From the NCBI RefSeq assembly GCF_025602895.1, contig NW_026516205.1:620001-684000 (forward strand): a stretch of DNA of 64,000 nucleotides, in the 5' to 3' direction. Made by a program: the position numbers and the translations under genes. Origin of the DNA: Polychytrium aggregatum (Eukaryota; Chytridiomycota; Chytridiomycetes; Polychytriales). Under the pieces are notes generated by a model. That model did not search any database. It worked only from the letters and a program-made list of their open reading frames with translations, and was not told the origin of the DNA. This document shows positions 35,479 to 47,175 of the stretch, piece by piece; positions within the stretch are counted from its first letter, which is position 1, and every line of letters begins with the position of its first letter.

Positions 35479-38400
35479 TCATCGCCATCCGTTCTTGTCA
35501 ACGTCGAGGATCCTGTCCGTTATTGACTTGAATCCCGTCGGATCGAGCGCCACCAACTGCCCGCAAATGTCGGCCATCTCCGCGACGTATCTGTCAACCT
35601 TGGTTTCATCGCGGGGCGGCCCGTTGGGTAGGTCCAGGGACGAGAGCAGCCGCACCAGATTGGTCCGCAGCGAGCTCAGGGCCACGGACTGCGACGTGAA
35701 TGCTGCTGTTTGTGATTTCAGTGTCGACTCGAGCTGGAGAACTCGCTGCTGGAGCGACTTGAGCTCGTTCTCCTTCTTCTGGTTGTCCATCTGGTCAAAG
35801 CCAGAATCCAGAAGCGAGAGCAGCTCAGCATCTCGTCCCTGTGACGGACGCTGCGAGACGGAGCTTCCTCCCTTGGCAAGCTCTGACATTCACGAATGGA
35901 AAGGCAAAGTTAGTGACTGTCGAGAGCGGCTTGGCACATGAGGCCCACAACGCAAAGGCCTCGTAAATCCAGAGACGCCCAATAGAAACACAGCATAGTA
36001 GCACTGCGCCAAACAGGCGGGTGAGGAAGTCATGTGTCCATGACACCCAGCGTCACAAGTGGCCCTGCAACCGGACACGTACTTTGATTGTACTGAGAGA
36101 TCGCCAGTCGGATCTCGCCGCAGATTTCGTCCGCTTTGGACTGGTAGTCAGCCGCCAGTTTGGCGAGGTATTCAAGCGGGGTGTCGGGCAGGGCCGGGGA
36201 ACTGCTGCGGTTCGAGTTGGTGGTCAGGGACGAGCCCGGTGCGCGCCGTGGAACTGGGTCTCCGGTTTTCTGCAAGATGTGATGTGCAGATGGTTGCATG
36301 CATGAGTAACGCGTGCCTTGATGCAATGCAGCCGCGGGGCTCGATTGCCACAGGGCGGATTCTAGCCGTCGATGCGGGATGGAGACCGGTGCGGATGCGC
36401 AACAAGCGACCAAGCCGTGTCAAGCGTGCACTCACAATCGCAGGAAATTCGCGCTTGATTGACGGCGAGGTCACCATGGACGGGCCAGAGGGGTTGGGCT
36501 TGAGCTTCTTGCTCGGTGTGCCATCAGCACGATCGTCTTTTGGAGAATACGATCTTGACGCGACGTAGAGATCGCCTGGATTCGGCGGGCCATTCTTCTT
36601 GGGTGCGACAGGCGCGTCTCTGTGCTTTTCGCTTATCGGGAATGTTGGCTTGACGATACCGCTGCTGCTGCTGCTGTTGTTGTTGTTGCTGCTGCTGGGA
36701 TTCCTGCTGCCTCCGTTGCCGCCATTTCCGTTTCCGTTGTTTCCGCTGTTTCCGTTGTTTCCATTGCTTCCGTTGACTCCGGCGCCGCCGCCGGTACCAT
36801 TCGGAAGATTTGACGAGCCTGGCCTCATGGATTCACCAGGGACTGGACGCGGCTTTGCACCCGCATCTCCTGCAACAGATCGTTCGTCATTCGACTTTGG
36901 TGTTACAACAATGCCGCTTTCTTCCTCAACCTCGACATAGTCGCTGGTTGGTTTTGCCTTGGCATCGGCCGAGGCGGACGAGCCAGGCTGAACGGACTCG
37001 GTCTCGTCCTCATCTTCGTCGGACGAGAGTGCGATGCTCTGGGGCGGGCGCTTTCGCTTGATGGATGGCATGGGATTGGGTGGCGAGGTCGACCGCGACG
37101 ACACCTTGCCTCGGTGGACCTCGCAGGCGAGCTTGAGCCTATTTTTGATGGCGATCTTGGGTGGCGCCGCATCGATGACACTGCGGTCGATCGCGCAGGT
37201 CGCGTGGAAATACCTGCCGTGGCAAAGCACAGCTTTGTCAATGAAAGCAAAAGGAGCGAGCTATTGCCGACGAACTGCGGCCCGAGGTGCGGTGGCGCTG
37301 AAGTAGCGAACTGTCCCGAACACAACAATTCCAACGGCTCAGACAAGAACCACGGTGGACTCACCTTGGACAATCTTGGTAGTTGCAGTGCAGTGTCAAG
37401 CCCACTTTCTTCCCGCAAATGTAGCATTCCTGCGGCAAAGGCACAGCAAAGGCACGGTATGGCATGGCATGGCATATATGCGATCAGAGTGGGTACCACA
37501 CCAGTCGGTTCCGGACGTCAACACACTGTGAGTGAGGCAACGGAGGGATGCACCTTGCTGCAGACGCTTACCTTGGCATCCAGGGCTGACGTTGGTACCG
37601 ATATGGGTCCAGAGTCCTCCTTGTAATCAATCTCTGGATTCCATATCGTGCAGATAACATGGATATATTCATTGGGGGTGGTGGTTTTGTAGAAGGCGCC
37701 TTCCTTGGATGAGCAGCATATCGCTTTCTGCAGGATAAACGGCACCGCCCGCCCGAGTCAGACCAGCTGCAGATGGACACGAAGCTTGTTTGTGGCCAGG
37801 ACGGTTCTCTCATCAATACCGGATTTGAGCAACACACGCAAGCGCATACCGTTGACTCCACAGGGGTCTTGCTTTTGCATCTGCGAGGAGAGGTTGAAGG
37901 CCACGAGCACAAGTCAGCACACAATGCTCTGGGCCACAAAGTCCTTGCCAAGACGGCCCTCCTATCTATGCCTGGCTTATTCTGTAAGCAGTCGCACAGC
38001 CAATGTCATGCCTACCGTTGGCAGAACCAGTCGCCCGATGGAACCACTGAGATACCGTAGCATTCTGAAAATCGGTTGAGGCGGCGTTGGGGTTAGAGTT
38101 GCGCTGGCGAAACACATTCTCGGAGATTGGGTGAGTCAAGTTCACTATTGCCATCCGGGTTGCGCAACGATTTGAGCATGCGCTACTGACTCTGGTGAAC
38201 TGGGATATCGCATCCTGGAGCGATTTGGTTGATTCATGGGAAGAATAGGATTGGCGTGCAGAGGGCCGTGGAAGATCGAGAGCGATAAACGGAATACTCG
38301 TTAAAACTCGAGATCGATAAAAGCGCACATGCACTGAGGGAGAGGTAAGGCCATGTTTCCAAACTTGGCCACACGCCCAGCACGACCAGTTCCATGATAC

Positions 38401-38626
38401 TGGCTGCTAGTGGCATGACCAAGCGGCCAGTGCGATCCTGCAACACCATGATTCCGAGGCATAGAGAGAAGGCGGCGGTAGGCACAAGCTGAATGAATTT
38501 CCAACCTTCGCCGTCGCAGAGGACTATCAGGTTGGGCTTGCCGCTCTTGGGCTCCTGGCAGATACAACAGGGCTCCTCGTTTTCATCTTCGGAATCCTCG
38601 CTTTCCGAGTCTGATTCCTCCTGCAT
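35479..38626 (-). CDS. PHD/zinc-knuckle/extended-PHD (PZP) chromatin protein with leucine zipper
   Basis: Chromatin reader with a PHD-knuckle-ePHD module. Exons by eye: about 38626-38500 with an acidic stretch and EPCCICQEPKSGKPNLIVLCDG (first half of PHD 1); about 38065 with CYGISVVPSGDWFCQR (second half); about 37745-37572 with EGAFYKTTTPNEYIHVICTI then NPEIDYKEDSGPI; 37430-37365 with ECYICGKKVGLTLHCNYQDC; then from about 37205 PRYFHATCAIDRS and ACEVHRG (ePHD end). A disordered Asn/Gly/Ser-rich region and basic patches follow. The C-terminus has two coiled coils, PLEYLAKLAADYQSKADEI and ELLSLLDSGFDQMDN... LKSLQQRVLQLESTLKSQ. The order PZP, long linker, C-terminal zipper matches AF10/AF17, whose zipper recruits the H3K79 methylase DOT1L; no EPC-type domain of Nto1/BRPF is seen. 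The short exon closing PHD 1 between the two Cys pairs was not found. The true start may be upstream, as the frame continues open before 38626 and a TATA-like box lies at 39362-39369. Confidence 0.78.
36660..36770 (+). repeat. trinucleotide/hexamer repeats coding for Asn/Gly/Ser tract
   Basis: CTG/TTG and TTTCCG/TTTCCA repeats that encode the Ser-, Asn- and Gly-rich linker of the PZP protein on the minus strand. Confidence 0.8.
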
Positions 38627-39612
38627 GGCGGCGGCAGCAACCGTGGGGGGACCGAAGTCCGCCCAATAGAGATCGGCAGGATCGTTAGCGACTAGCGAAG
38701 TTGTGAGACAATCTGGCTGCGCTGGATGCGGGGTCGATCGGCTGTCCAGAGAGGCTCTCAGCGACCATCTTGACAACGGGCATGCCGAGCCTGTTGCCGG
38801 CGAGCAGGGTGTGTGGGAACAAGAGAGACGGCTGGTTCCGGACAGAGAGTGGGAGACGGATACCTTCATGGTTTTCTGCGTTCGTGTGTTTCTCACCGAG
38901 GAGGAGCTTGCTCGTCGCGAACTACCCATGGCTCGCGGATGGAACTGCGGCCACGGTGAAAGACAGGACCCACAGTAAGCCGCGAGACGGGCCAACGAGA
39001 GATAATAACTTGTCAGATCTGGTGGCGACGACATAGCGAGGCATGCACGAACAATCGGGCTCGGACCGAGGCGGCGGCGGCGGGGAGTACCTGACCCTGG
39101 TTGGGGGAGACGGGGGCGCCGAGGACAGAATGATGTGGGTATTTGGTTCTGCTTGGGCCGCCGGAGACAAGATCGGGCCGGGAGCGGATTCGGGCGAGCG
39201 GACGGGGCACAGCAGGAGAGACGGGCCGGGCAGATGGCGGCACGCAGAGATGACGATGGCCGGCACGGGAGCAGCCGAGACGGAGCCTGGGTCGAGCGCG
39301 GCAGGACAGCAGACGGGAACAGGGAGGTCGGTGATGCTGGCAAAGGACGGCGGCGAGGGGCTTTTTATAGGCGGGACCCGGCGGGTCGAACCGGTCGCGC
39401 AGGCGGTTCGAGCGGGCGGCTCGATCCAGCAGCCGCTGCGCACGGTGTGTGTGTGGCGTCATGTGCCGGGCACGGCCGAAAAAAAGCAGAATCGGCTGTG
39501 GGGCAAGCGCGAGAGGATCGACCTGCGCTGAGAGCATCCAGCCTCGCTTGGCCGCCATCGGATCTCGCCACAGCTCCACCCCCCGGATCGACACCGCCTG
39601 ACGCTCGCTGCA
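38627..39612. other. divergent region between PZP gene and uS13m gene
   Basis: Contains the 5' part of the PZP gene (5' UTR and possibly a first coding exon in the frame ending at TTSLVANDPADLYWADF just before 38626) and the promoter of the uS13m gene. A minus-strand TATA-like box (TATAAAAA) is at 39362-39369. Confidence 0.5.
39362..39369 (-). promoter_or_regulatory. TATA-like box, minus strand
   Basis: TATAAAAA on the minus strand, about 740 bp upstream of the ATG at 38626. It would place a transcription start near 39335 and suggests a long leader or an upstream first exon for the PZP gene. Confidence 0.35.
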
Positions 39613-39981
39613 ATGTATCTGCTCGGTGTGAATCTGCCCGACGAAAAGCACGTCTGGTTTGCCCTCACAAGGATCTACGGTATCGGCCAGGCCACCGGCC
39701 AGTCCATCTGCGACCGCCTGAGTATCCACAGCCAGTGCAAGCTGAAGGACCTGCCCGAGTCCAAGATCACGGAGCTCTCGCAGCTGCTCAACTCGATGAA
39801 GATCGAGGCCGAGTTGCGCAGGGATGTCCGGAACCGCATCACGCATCTCTCCCAGATCGAGTGCTATCGAGGACGCCGGCACAAGGCTTCGCTGCCCGTC
39901 CACGGCCAGCGCACCCGCACCAACGGCAAGACTGCCAAGCGGCTGAACGGCCGATGGCTCAAGGACCGTGCCTTCTCAACG
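39613..39981 (+). CDS. SWS2: mitochondrial small-subunit ribosomal protein uS13m (Sws2-like)
   Basis: Mitochondrial ribosomal protein of the 30S head. The sequence from MYLLGVNLPDEKHVWFALTR through IYGIGQATG, SMKIEAELRRDVRNRI and YRGRRHKASLPVHGQRTRTN is the bacterial-type S13 pattern; the cytosolic form (uS18/RPS18-type S13e) differs, so the mitochondrial assignment is firm. The core is 123 residues to KDRAFST, the usual length. The frame then runs on without a stop to 40506, but that part (Cys/His/Arg-rich) does not look like a ribosomal protein; a GTGGGT donor at 39982 suggests a small C-terminal exon that I could not place. No presequence precedes the start, as is common for this protein. 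Confidence 0.85.
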
Positions 39982-40647
39982 TGGGTATCTCGACCGCGGC
40001 CCGACGTTAGCGTGGCGCACGGAATCGGCCTCCAGTGCAGCACGGGCGAAGCCGCTGCAGACGATCCTGTGTCGATATGCGATCCACCGTGTAGATCGTA
40101 CACTCAACGCTTGGCGGTGCATGGGATGTGCTGCCAACTGCATCGGATGTGCTGCCGACTTCATCGTCTAACTCTGGTCCCCGTTTCCTGCCAGATCGTC
40201 TGCTGTCGCCGTCTCCAACATTCCGCCCACGAGCTTCAGCTTCAGCTTTCCCAAGCCCCCACTTGCCCCGGTACCGTCGATCTGGAGCACGGTCCGAAGG
40301 TTCATTCGATTCATTTGAAAGAGCGACTACCGCACCAGCCACCAATAAACGCATGTATTCTCCGACAAACTAGCCCCGGTACATCTGCTCGACGACAGAA
40401 TCGAGGCACCATGGATCAGGCAAACGGGCACGACACAGTCCATCACCGACGGTCCCGGGATGCCATAAGGCGGCTGGAGCATCGAGTGCGTATTCAATGT
40501 GTATAGGGAGGGGCACTCGTCGCGGCATCCTGCTGTGGCATCGCCGCGCTTTGGATCAAATGACGAGGCCATCCCCGCACCAGCGGCTGAACCAGCGACT
40601 GCGGTCGTGGGAAAGGCTTCGAGCAATTCGGCTATCCCGGTCCTGCT
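39982..40647. other. convergent 3' gap downstream of uS13m
   Basis: Holds the 3' end of the uS13m gene (a final exon may lie here) and the 3' flank of BUD23 (-). Repeats of GGATGTGCTGCCAACTGCAT type near 40125-40165. No other gene is seen. Confidence 0.45.
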
Positions 40648-42045
40648 CTAGAACTTGGGCCCACGCTTGCGACCCGTGTATTTGGAATCGTTGGCGACCT
40701 TCTTGCCGCGGATCCGGCCCAGCTCCTTCTTGCGCTGGATCCAGTTTTTGTCCTTGATATTGGCCTTTTTGCCCTTTCGGCGGTCATGCATTCTGCTCGG
40801 CCAGCGAGTTGCGATATGTTAGCGCCTGAAAACGAGGCTGTCTCTGCGACAAGTCGGTGCAACACCAACCTACCTCTTGCTTGTGTACAGAACATTGGCA
40901 GGATCCTCCTCTTCTGCAAGCCCCTCGGGCAGCTTGGGGGCGTTTGCAGGGTCGTTCTGGAAGCCAGCAAACAGACACAAAAAGTACTTTTTGGCCTTGG
41001 TACTGTTGGGGAAGTCGACAACAATGCCTCCCGTGAAGCCGGCCTTCATCGCCTGGGTGACGATCATCTCGACCTGGTCTGAGTTCTCGGGGTAGAACTG
41101 GAAGACGCACCGGGCACCGCGTGCCATGGCTGTGTACAGTGTCTGGAAAAACCGCAGCAGTCGCTTCTTGGGCACATGCGAGGACCGGTCGGCGTTACAG
41201 AGCCATTGGATCACCGAGATGCTGGAAAGCGTCGGCAACAGCGATAGGCGTCAGTTCCAACGACATGGGGGTGGGGGTCACGGAGATGTGCCCATGTTAG
41301 CAAAGCGGCGAAAAGAACACCAAGGTGCTATCCTGGCGTACCTGATGCATCCGTCGAAAGTGCCTGGACGGAAAAAGACACCCTGGCCAATGTCGCTCCA
41401 ATAAAGGTCTCCTTCGGACTCGCGCTCTCGGGCGACACCTGGCAGCCAACACAGGACGGGTATTGGACATGGGTCAGCCACAGATGATGGAGAGGCGAAG
41501 GCCTGCTGTGATGCTGATCTTACCCAGCATGGCATCGCTGATATCCAGACCAACCCAGATGTGCCCGTCTTCCGACAGACAGTCGCCCGACAGGCCCGAG
41601 CCACATCCAATGTCGAGCAGGTATTTCGGGACGTCGTTCTCGAGGTTGAGCAGCTCCATGGCGCGGTACGTCAGCTCGGCCTGAATGGTCTGGATTCGGG
41701 TGCTGTCCGACAGCCGAGCGCAGGGTATTTCATCGGCATGGTTAGCTTTGGACGGACGGCATGATGTTGCCTTTGCTTGGGATAGATCGCCGGACCAATG
41801 CCGCTCGCAAGTTTGAGGTGGAGCCGTTCGACATAAATACAATCTGGGCGACGGAGGCACTCACTTGACAGTGTACTTCTTGGCTTCGTCGTCATTGTAG
41901 AACTGCAGATGGAGCCGGACATGTCAGAGCCGTATCATTGGCCGAGGGAGAGTGTTCTCGATGCAGGACGAATGCACAAGGATGCATCCAAAGCGACAGC
42001 GATATTTACGATCTCCGGAGGGGCGGTGTGCTCGGGTCGAGACAT
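40648..42045 (-). CDS. BUD23: 18S rRNA (guanine-N7)-methyltransferase Bud23
   Basis: Methylates a guanine in 18S rRNA (G1575 in yeast), working with Trm112, and is needed for small-subunit biogenesis. Exon 1 starts at 42045 with MSRPEHTAPPEI, exon 2 (about 41902-41866) gives FYNDDEAKKYTVK. The methyltransferase core follows: IQAELTYRAMELLNLENDVP, the SAM motif LLDIGCGSGLSGD and GHIWVGLDISDAMLGK, then FRPGTFDG, IQWLCNADRSSH, FQFYPENSDQVEMIVTQAM and GGIVVDFPNSTKAKKYFLCL. The last exon gives the basic tail WIQRKKELGRIRGKK...KYTGRKRGPKF, the family's C-terminal signature, stopping at 40648-40650. About five introns. The match runs through the whole family length. Confidence 0.95.
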
Positions 42046-42694
42046 GATTGCAAGGCTTGTGCAGAGAGCGTGCGCAAGGGGCTTGTATGTGCCGGCGAAT
42101 ATGCACGGGCTGATGGCTGCCGGATGGATGGCGAGATCGTTGTCGCAGCTGGTTGTTTTGCGGGCGATCCGGCAGGAAGAAAAAAATGTGTGAACAATGA
42201 AGCACTGCCACAGCGACACACACCGGCTCGAGTGCGGCTGCAGCCAGCGACACCACCATCGCCACAGCCGGCCACACTCTGGCGTGGTCACGGGACGGCA
42301 GCGCCAGCCAATGGGACACGTCCCAATGCCTTGGTGCGAGGATCTGCCACAGCAAGGCTCGCCCGAGCATGCGCCTCGCATCAGCACCAGCAGCACCAGC
42401 AACAGCAACATCAGCACAGCCCGGCTGCGTGCATCGCTGTCGCCGCGGGTGGTCCATCTGGTTGCTGGATTTCCCAGAAGCCACAGTCGCAGCGGCCGCC
42501 GCTCGCCCGATGCCAGATCCAGGAGCAGCCAGGCGCCGGTCTTGTGGCCGCAAACACTTGCCCATGGCAGGACGAGCCGAAGTGAAGCCTTGGGTGGTGG
42601 GACACAGGCTCACACGGGTGCGTGGTGGCTCAAGTACAAAGCTCGTCCCTCGCCGTCCCGTCTCGCTCCCGGCCTCTCCTCGATCATCTCCACG
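42046..42694. other. divergent promoter region, BUD23 and A-T-R reductase gene
   Basis: About 650 bp between two divergent start codons. Contains a CAGCA-type repeat near 42378-42415. No other gene is seen. Confidence 0.5.
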
Positions 42695-45600
42695 ATGGTG
42701 CTCAGGACGCTTGCGTGCTGCTTCGGGTCGCCCGATGCCCCTCCCAGCGACAGGGGCATCTCCGAGTCTGGCGCCTCGGGAGCCCCCTCCTCCGTGCAGC
42801 CCCAGTCTGCGCCAGCGATGACGACCTTTGACCCTTGGATGCATCCCGTTGAAGCCATCGTCAAGTTGGCGCAGAACGAGCCGGACGCCCTCGCCATCTT
42901 CACCCTCGAAAACGACGAGATCGAGCGCTACAGCTACCTCCAGCTCTGGGAGAAGGCTTACTCGATTGCCCAGGGGCTCAAGGCCCTTCCTGGCTGGAAC
43001 GACGAGGGCCACGACATAATTGCCCTCTTCTGCGAGCCCGAGGCGCACTGGATGTTCTATTCGGTTGCCCTGTGGATCCTCGGCAAGTGAGTGGCCGCGG
43101 CAATCGCTCGCCTCATGCTGCTGCCATGCTGCTGCCATGCCGGAGAACACTCACCCTGGCCCACTCCGACTTGCTGCTCCAGGAAAGTCATCAACTTTGC
43201 CCTCAACTGGCCCTCGTCCGTCCGCAAGGCCCTCTGCGACAGGTTTGTTCCTTCACAGCATGGCTCGTCCGTTGGCAACTCAGCGATGTCCATGGCATGA
43301 GCAATGCCAGCGATACCAGCGATACCAGCGATACCAGCAACATCAGGGACGCCCACACATCTGACAACCCACACATCTGACAACCCACCCTCGACAGGCT
43401 CAAGATCCGATATGTGCTCTACCACCACACCAAGCCCGGACGAGTCGAAGGACTCGAGCCTGTCGATGCTGGCACCTTCCCTCTCCTGGACAGCGTCCCG
43501 GCTCCCTCGCTCGAAGCCTGCGAGCCCCTGAACGACTACGTCGCCTATCTCAGCACATCCGGCACAACTGGTCAGTATGCCCATGGTCTGCGCCATGGGA
43601 TACACCAATATGGCTTCTTGGGTTCCAACACGAGTGTCTGCTGCCATAGGACCAGCATGTCGCTTTGGCGAGCTTTGACTGACCACCAGCCTCTCGCTTC
43701 ACAGGAATCCCCAAGACGTGAGTTGTGTGGTCTCCTGTTGCTGCCACCAGCAGGCCTGCCCTAACACACATCCATTTTGCCCACTAGGTTCCAAGTCACC
43801 CATAGATTTGTCGAGTCGAGCCGCACCTCGGACAGATTCAAGTACGCCGGTATCGGTGTGTCCCAGGTGAATTCTTCGAGATCAACTCGCTTCGGAGCAC
43901 GGAACGAGTGCATTGGCGACATGCGGAGTGCTTGCTATGACAGCCGGCGTTTCGGCAAGCCAGACCCACACTAGGAGGCATGGAGCATCTATCGGATGTG
44001 TTGCCGCAATCGCTCATCAGCCGACCGACCCTTTTGACGGCAGGCGCCCTCGTTCACCGCCTCCATGGGCTCAGTCATTGGCGTCCCCAACACCAAAGGC
44101 TCACTCTGGTTTCCCAAGCCGACCCCAAACCCTCAGGAAAAGGCGACCAGTGTCATCAGACTGTTGGATGAGGGCTTGAACATCATCAGCTCGGTGAGTG
44201 CATACGGTTGAACCTCGACATTTGTGGTCCAAGCGCACGGTAACTCACATGGCCGATTGCCTCGCAGACCCCATCCTTTATGAAGCTCGTCTTCAAGCTT
44301 GCTCTTTCAAATAAGAAAACTGTCACATGGGACAAAGTCACGCTTGTCGGTCTCGGCTCGGAGCTTGTGACCGTGCCGCTCGTCAACCAGGCCAAGACAC
44401 TGTGTCCAAACGCCCTCATCCAATGCTTTTACGGATCGAGCGAGGTAACGACAGCGTCCTGCCTCCCCCCGGCAAGGTGCACATCTATTCCAGCAGCAGG
44501 AGCAAGCCGGCGGCTAACACTGTGCGACTCTCCCCTGCTCCTCAGACTGGCGTCCTCAGTGCCATGTCAGCCTGCATCATTCCTCCGTCCATGCCCTGCC
44601 CTGCCCAGCTTGTCTACAAGCAGCCAAAGCCTCATATCAGATGCCTCATCTTTGACGAGGAGGGCAACGTGGTCGACCAGAGCGTGTCCCAGAGCGGCAT
44701 CTTGGTCATGGCTGTCGACAAGGATGACCCTGTCAAGAACCACCCCAACTTTACCACCGCCGATCCCAACGACAAGCTGGCTTCGTTCGGTTTCCTCGAG
44801 GACGGCTCTCCCCGTGTCTGCACCATGGACTGGGTTGAAATGAAGGGCGAGAGAGAGTTTACTATCGTCGGAAGGTGAGGTCGATGACTGGGTGCGGTGT
44901 CTCTCATTGATGGCGTGCATATCCGGCATCCTGAGGACACATCCCACTCCTGCATCTCGAGTACTCACGCCATCCATTCCCTCACTCCATACCATCGTTC
45001 CAGATTCGGCCAGAAGATCAAGGTCAACGGCGTCTATGTCGACCTCAACGCCCTCGAGGAGCTGGCCAACGAAAACATGGCTCGTGTCATCTCGGACTGC
45101 GCCTTCATCCAGACCTCCGAGAAGAAGATCGTGATGCTCTTTGTTCGCAGAAAGGGCTCTGACATCCATGCAAACCCAGCCGAGGTCCTCCAGATGGCCC
45201 AGGATCTGTTCGCCCTCAAGAACGTCTCCAAGGTGCCGATCCACAACTGCTTCGAGCTCGAGGCGTTCCCCTTCAACGACTCGGGCAAGCGTGACCTCAA
45301 GAAGCTCAAGCGCATCGCCGAAAACACGAACCAGTACAGCCTGGCTGCCTCTTTCCCAGCCCTTCATGCTGCAAACACGATGGCGTCTCGCGCGGCCCTC
45401 AAGATCTCGGCGCTCGGCAGCCAGATCCTCGACAACCCCGCCCTCGACGGCCGCAACTACTACATCGGCGGTGTCGGCTTTGATTCGCTGAGTGTCAGCC
45501 GTCTCGCCCTCGCCATCAAGGACGAACTCAATGTCGAGATCTCGCCGATGATCCTGCTGTCAAACGGAATGACGCCGCTTGATGTCGCCCAGCTGGTGGT

Positions 45601-47175
45601 CGATCTTCGAAACAATCGCCCTATGATCCCCGCGACGGGCGATCTGGCTGGCGAGGCCGCCAGGCTCGACGATGCGAGTGTGACGGCCCAAGGTCTCCCT
45701 CCGTTTGTCTATCCCAAGGACCCTCGCGGCATCGTCCTGACCGGCGCCACTGGCTTCCTCGGTGCCTTCCTGATCTTTGAGCTGGCCAACAAGTTCCCTC
45801 GGGCCAAGATCTACTGCCTCGTGCGAGCCCATAGCGAAGAATACGCATTGGATCGTATCTTTTCCAACGCCTCCAAGTTGGTGATAGCATCGAGAAAGGC
45901 TGGTGATCCGCGGTACGATGTGCGCAATCGATTCATCGGTCTGTGCGGTAACTTGTCGAAGGACAACTGGGGACTCTCGGACGAGCGATGGAAGGAGCTT
46001 TGCCGAGAAACCGACATGATTGTCCACAACGGCGCCGAGGTCCACTGGCTGTATGATTATGACAGACTCAAGGGGCCCAACGTCCTCGGCACGGCGACGG
46101 CCCTGAGACTGGCCACAACCCACCACCTGAAGCCGCTGCACTACATCTCGACCATCGGCACGATTCCAGCTTCCAAGAATACTAATGAGCCGCTTAAGGA
46201 GAAAATCAACTCGGCCTGGAACATCTCTGGCGGGTATGGCCAGACCAAGTGGGTCTCTGAGCAGCTGGTCAACAAGGCACGATCCAGGGGAGTGCCGGTG
46301 ACGATCATTCGCCCAGCACTGATCGCCGGCGACAGCAAATACGGAGGTGAGTCGAGTGTGATATGATGTGATGCGATGTGATGGAGATGTCTCAATCGCT
46401 CCATGGACTGGCCATGAATCGATGGTCTCGATTGTCAAGTGCTACTCATCCACCAACTGACACCAACTGACACCAACTGACACCTTCACACCCTCCATCG
46501 CTCCAGTGTCCAACACGGACGACTACATCTGGCGATATGTCAAGGGATGCATCCAGCTCGGCATTGCTCCCTCGCACGCCACTCCCGTCACGATGACCAT
46601 GGATCCCGTCGACCATGTCGCCAAGGTGGTCGCCGAGATTGCCGGCTCGGAGGAGTCCCTGTCCAAGTTTGTGTTCCACATCAGCGACTCGGAGCACAGG
46701 TGAGGAGTGTGTGATGTGCTGTGTTGTGGTGTGCGATATGGTGCGATATGGTGTGGATGGTGGATCCTGACTCACTCACTATCACTCATTCACTCACTCA
46801 CTCACTCACTCACGTTCTCCGCGTAGTACCATCACCGAGACCAAGCTGTTCGAGATTGTCAATGCCCATGGCTGGCCCGTCTTGTTCGAGTCCCGCGAGC
46901 AATTCAGAACGCTGCTGACCGAGAACCCGACGGTTGAGGGCAACTCACTGTTCCCGCTCATGTACGTGATGATGGACATGTCTGTCCAGGTCGACAACGC
47001 CAACACCCGCTCGATCTACCCAGCACCCTGTCCCTCGACAACGTCGATCGTCAAAAAATGTCTCAACTACCTCTACATCGTGCGCTTCCTGTACGAGCCC
47101 AAGTATGCCTCGAGCGAGCTCAAGGACGAGGAGTATCCCGAAGTCAGCATCTTCACCCGCACCGGCCGCAACTGA
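42695..47175 (+). CDS. NRPS-like adenylation-thiolation-reductase (A-T-R) enzyme
   Basis: Predicted carboxylic-acid reductase: activates an acid with ATP, loads it on a phosphopantetheine arm and releases it with NAD(P)H as an aldehyde or alcohol. Exon 1 is 42695-43086, joined in phase to KVINFALNWPSSVRKALCDR. A-domain motifs: VAYLSTSGTTG then IPK (A3), IQCFYGSSE/TG (A5), FGQKIKVNGVYVD (A8), FNDSGKRDLKKL (A10 Lys). T-domain: VGFDSLSVSRLALAI with the carrier Ser in FDSLS. R-domain: VLTGATGFLGAFLI (dinucleotide loop), MIVHNGAEVHWLYDY and GYGQTKWVSEQLV (YxxxK catalytic pair), VPVTIIRPALIAGD. It ends at 47173-47175. Domain order is that of the fungal NRPS-like reductases; no condensation domain precedes it and the substrate cannot be told. 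About ten introns, mostly 5' of 45000, several with tandem repeats. The exon limits at 43560-44200 are uncertain. Confidence 0.87.
46452..46488 (+). repeat. short tandem repeats in introns of the A-T-R gene
   Basis: ACCAACTGAC-type units here; similar blocks occur in other introns of the same gene, GATACCAGC at 43309-43337, ACACATCTGACAACCC at 43353-43387 and CACT at 46786-46813, the last just before an acceptor. Confidence 0.85.

Noticed and set aside
39375-39425. tRNA-like GGTTCGA segments
   Set aside because: T-loop-like strings occur, but no acceptor stem or D arm could be paired at the right distance.
39982-40506. Extension of uS13m to the stop at 40506
   Set aside because: This part is Cys/His-rich and unlike any ribosomal S13; it more likely contains an intron and 3' flank.
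44567-45367. Minus-strand 266-codon frame
   Set aside because: Antisense shadow of strongly biased exons of the A-T-R reductase.
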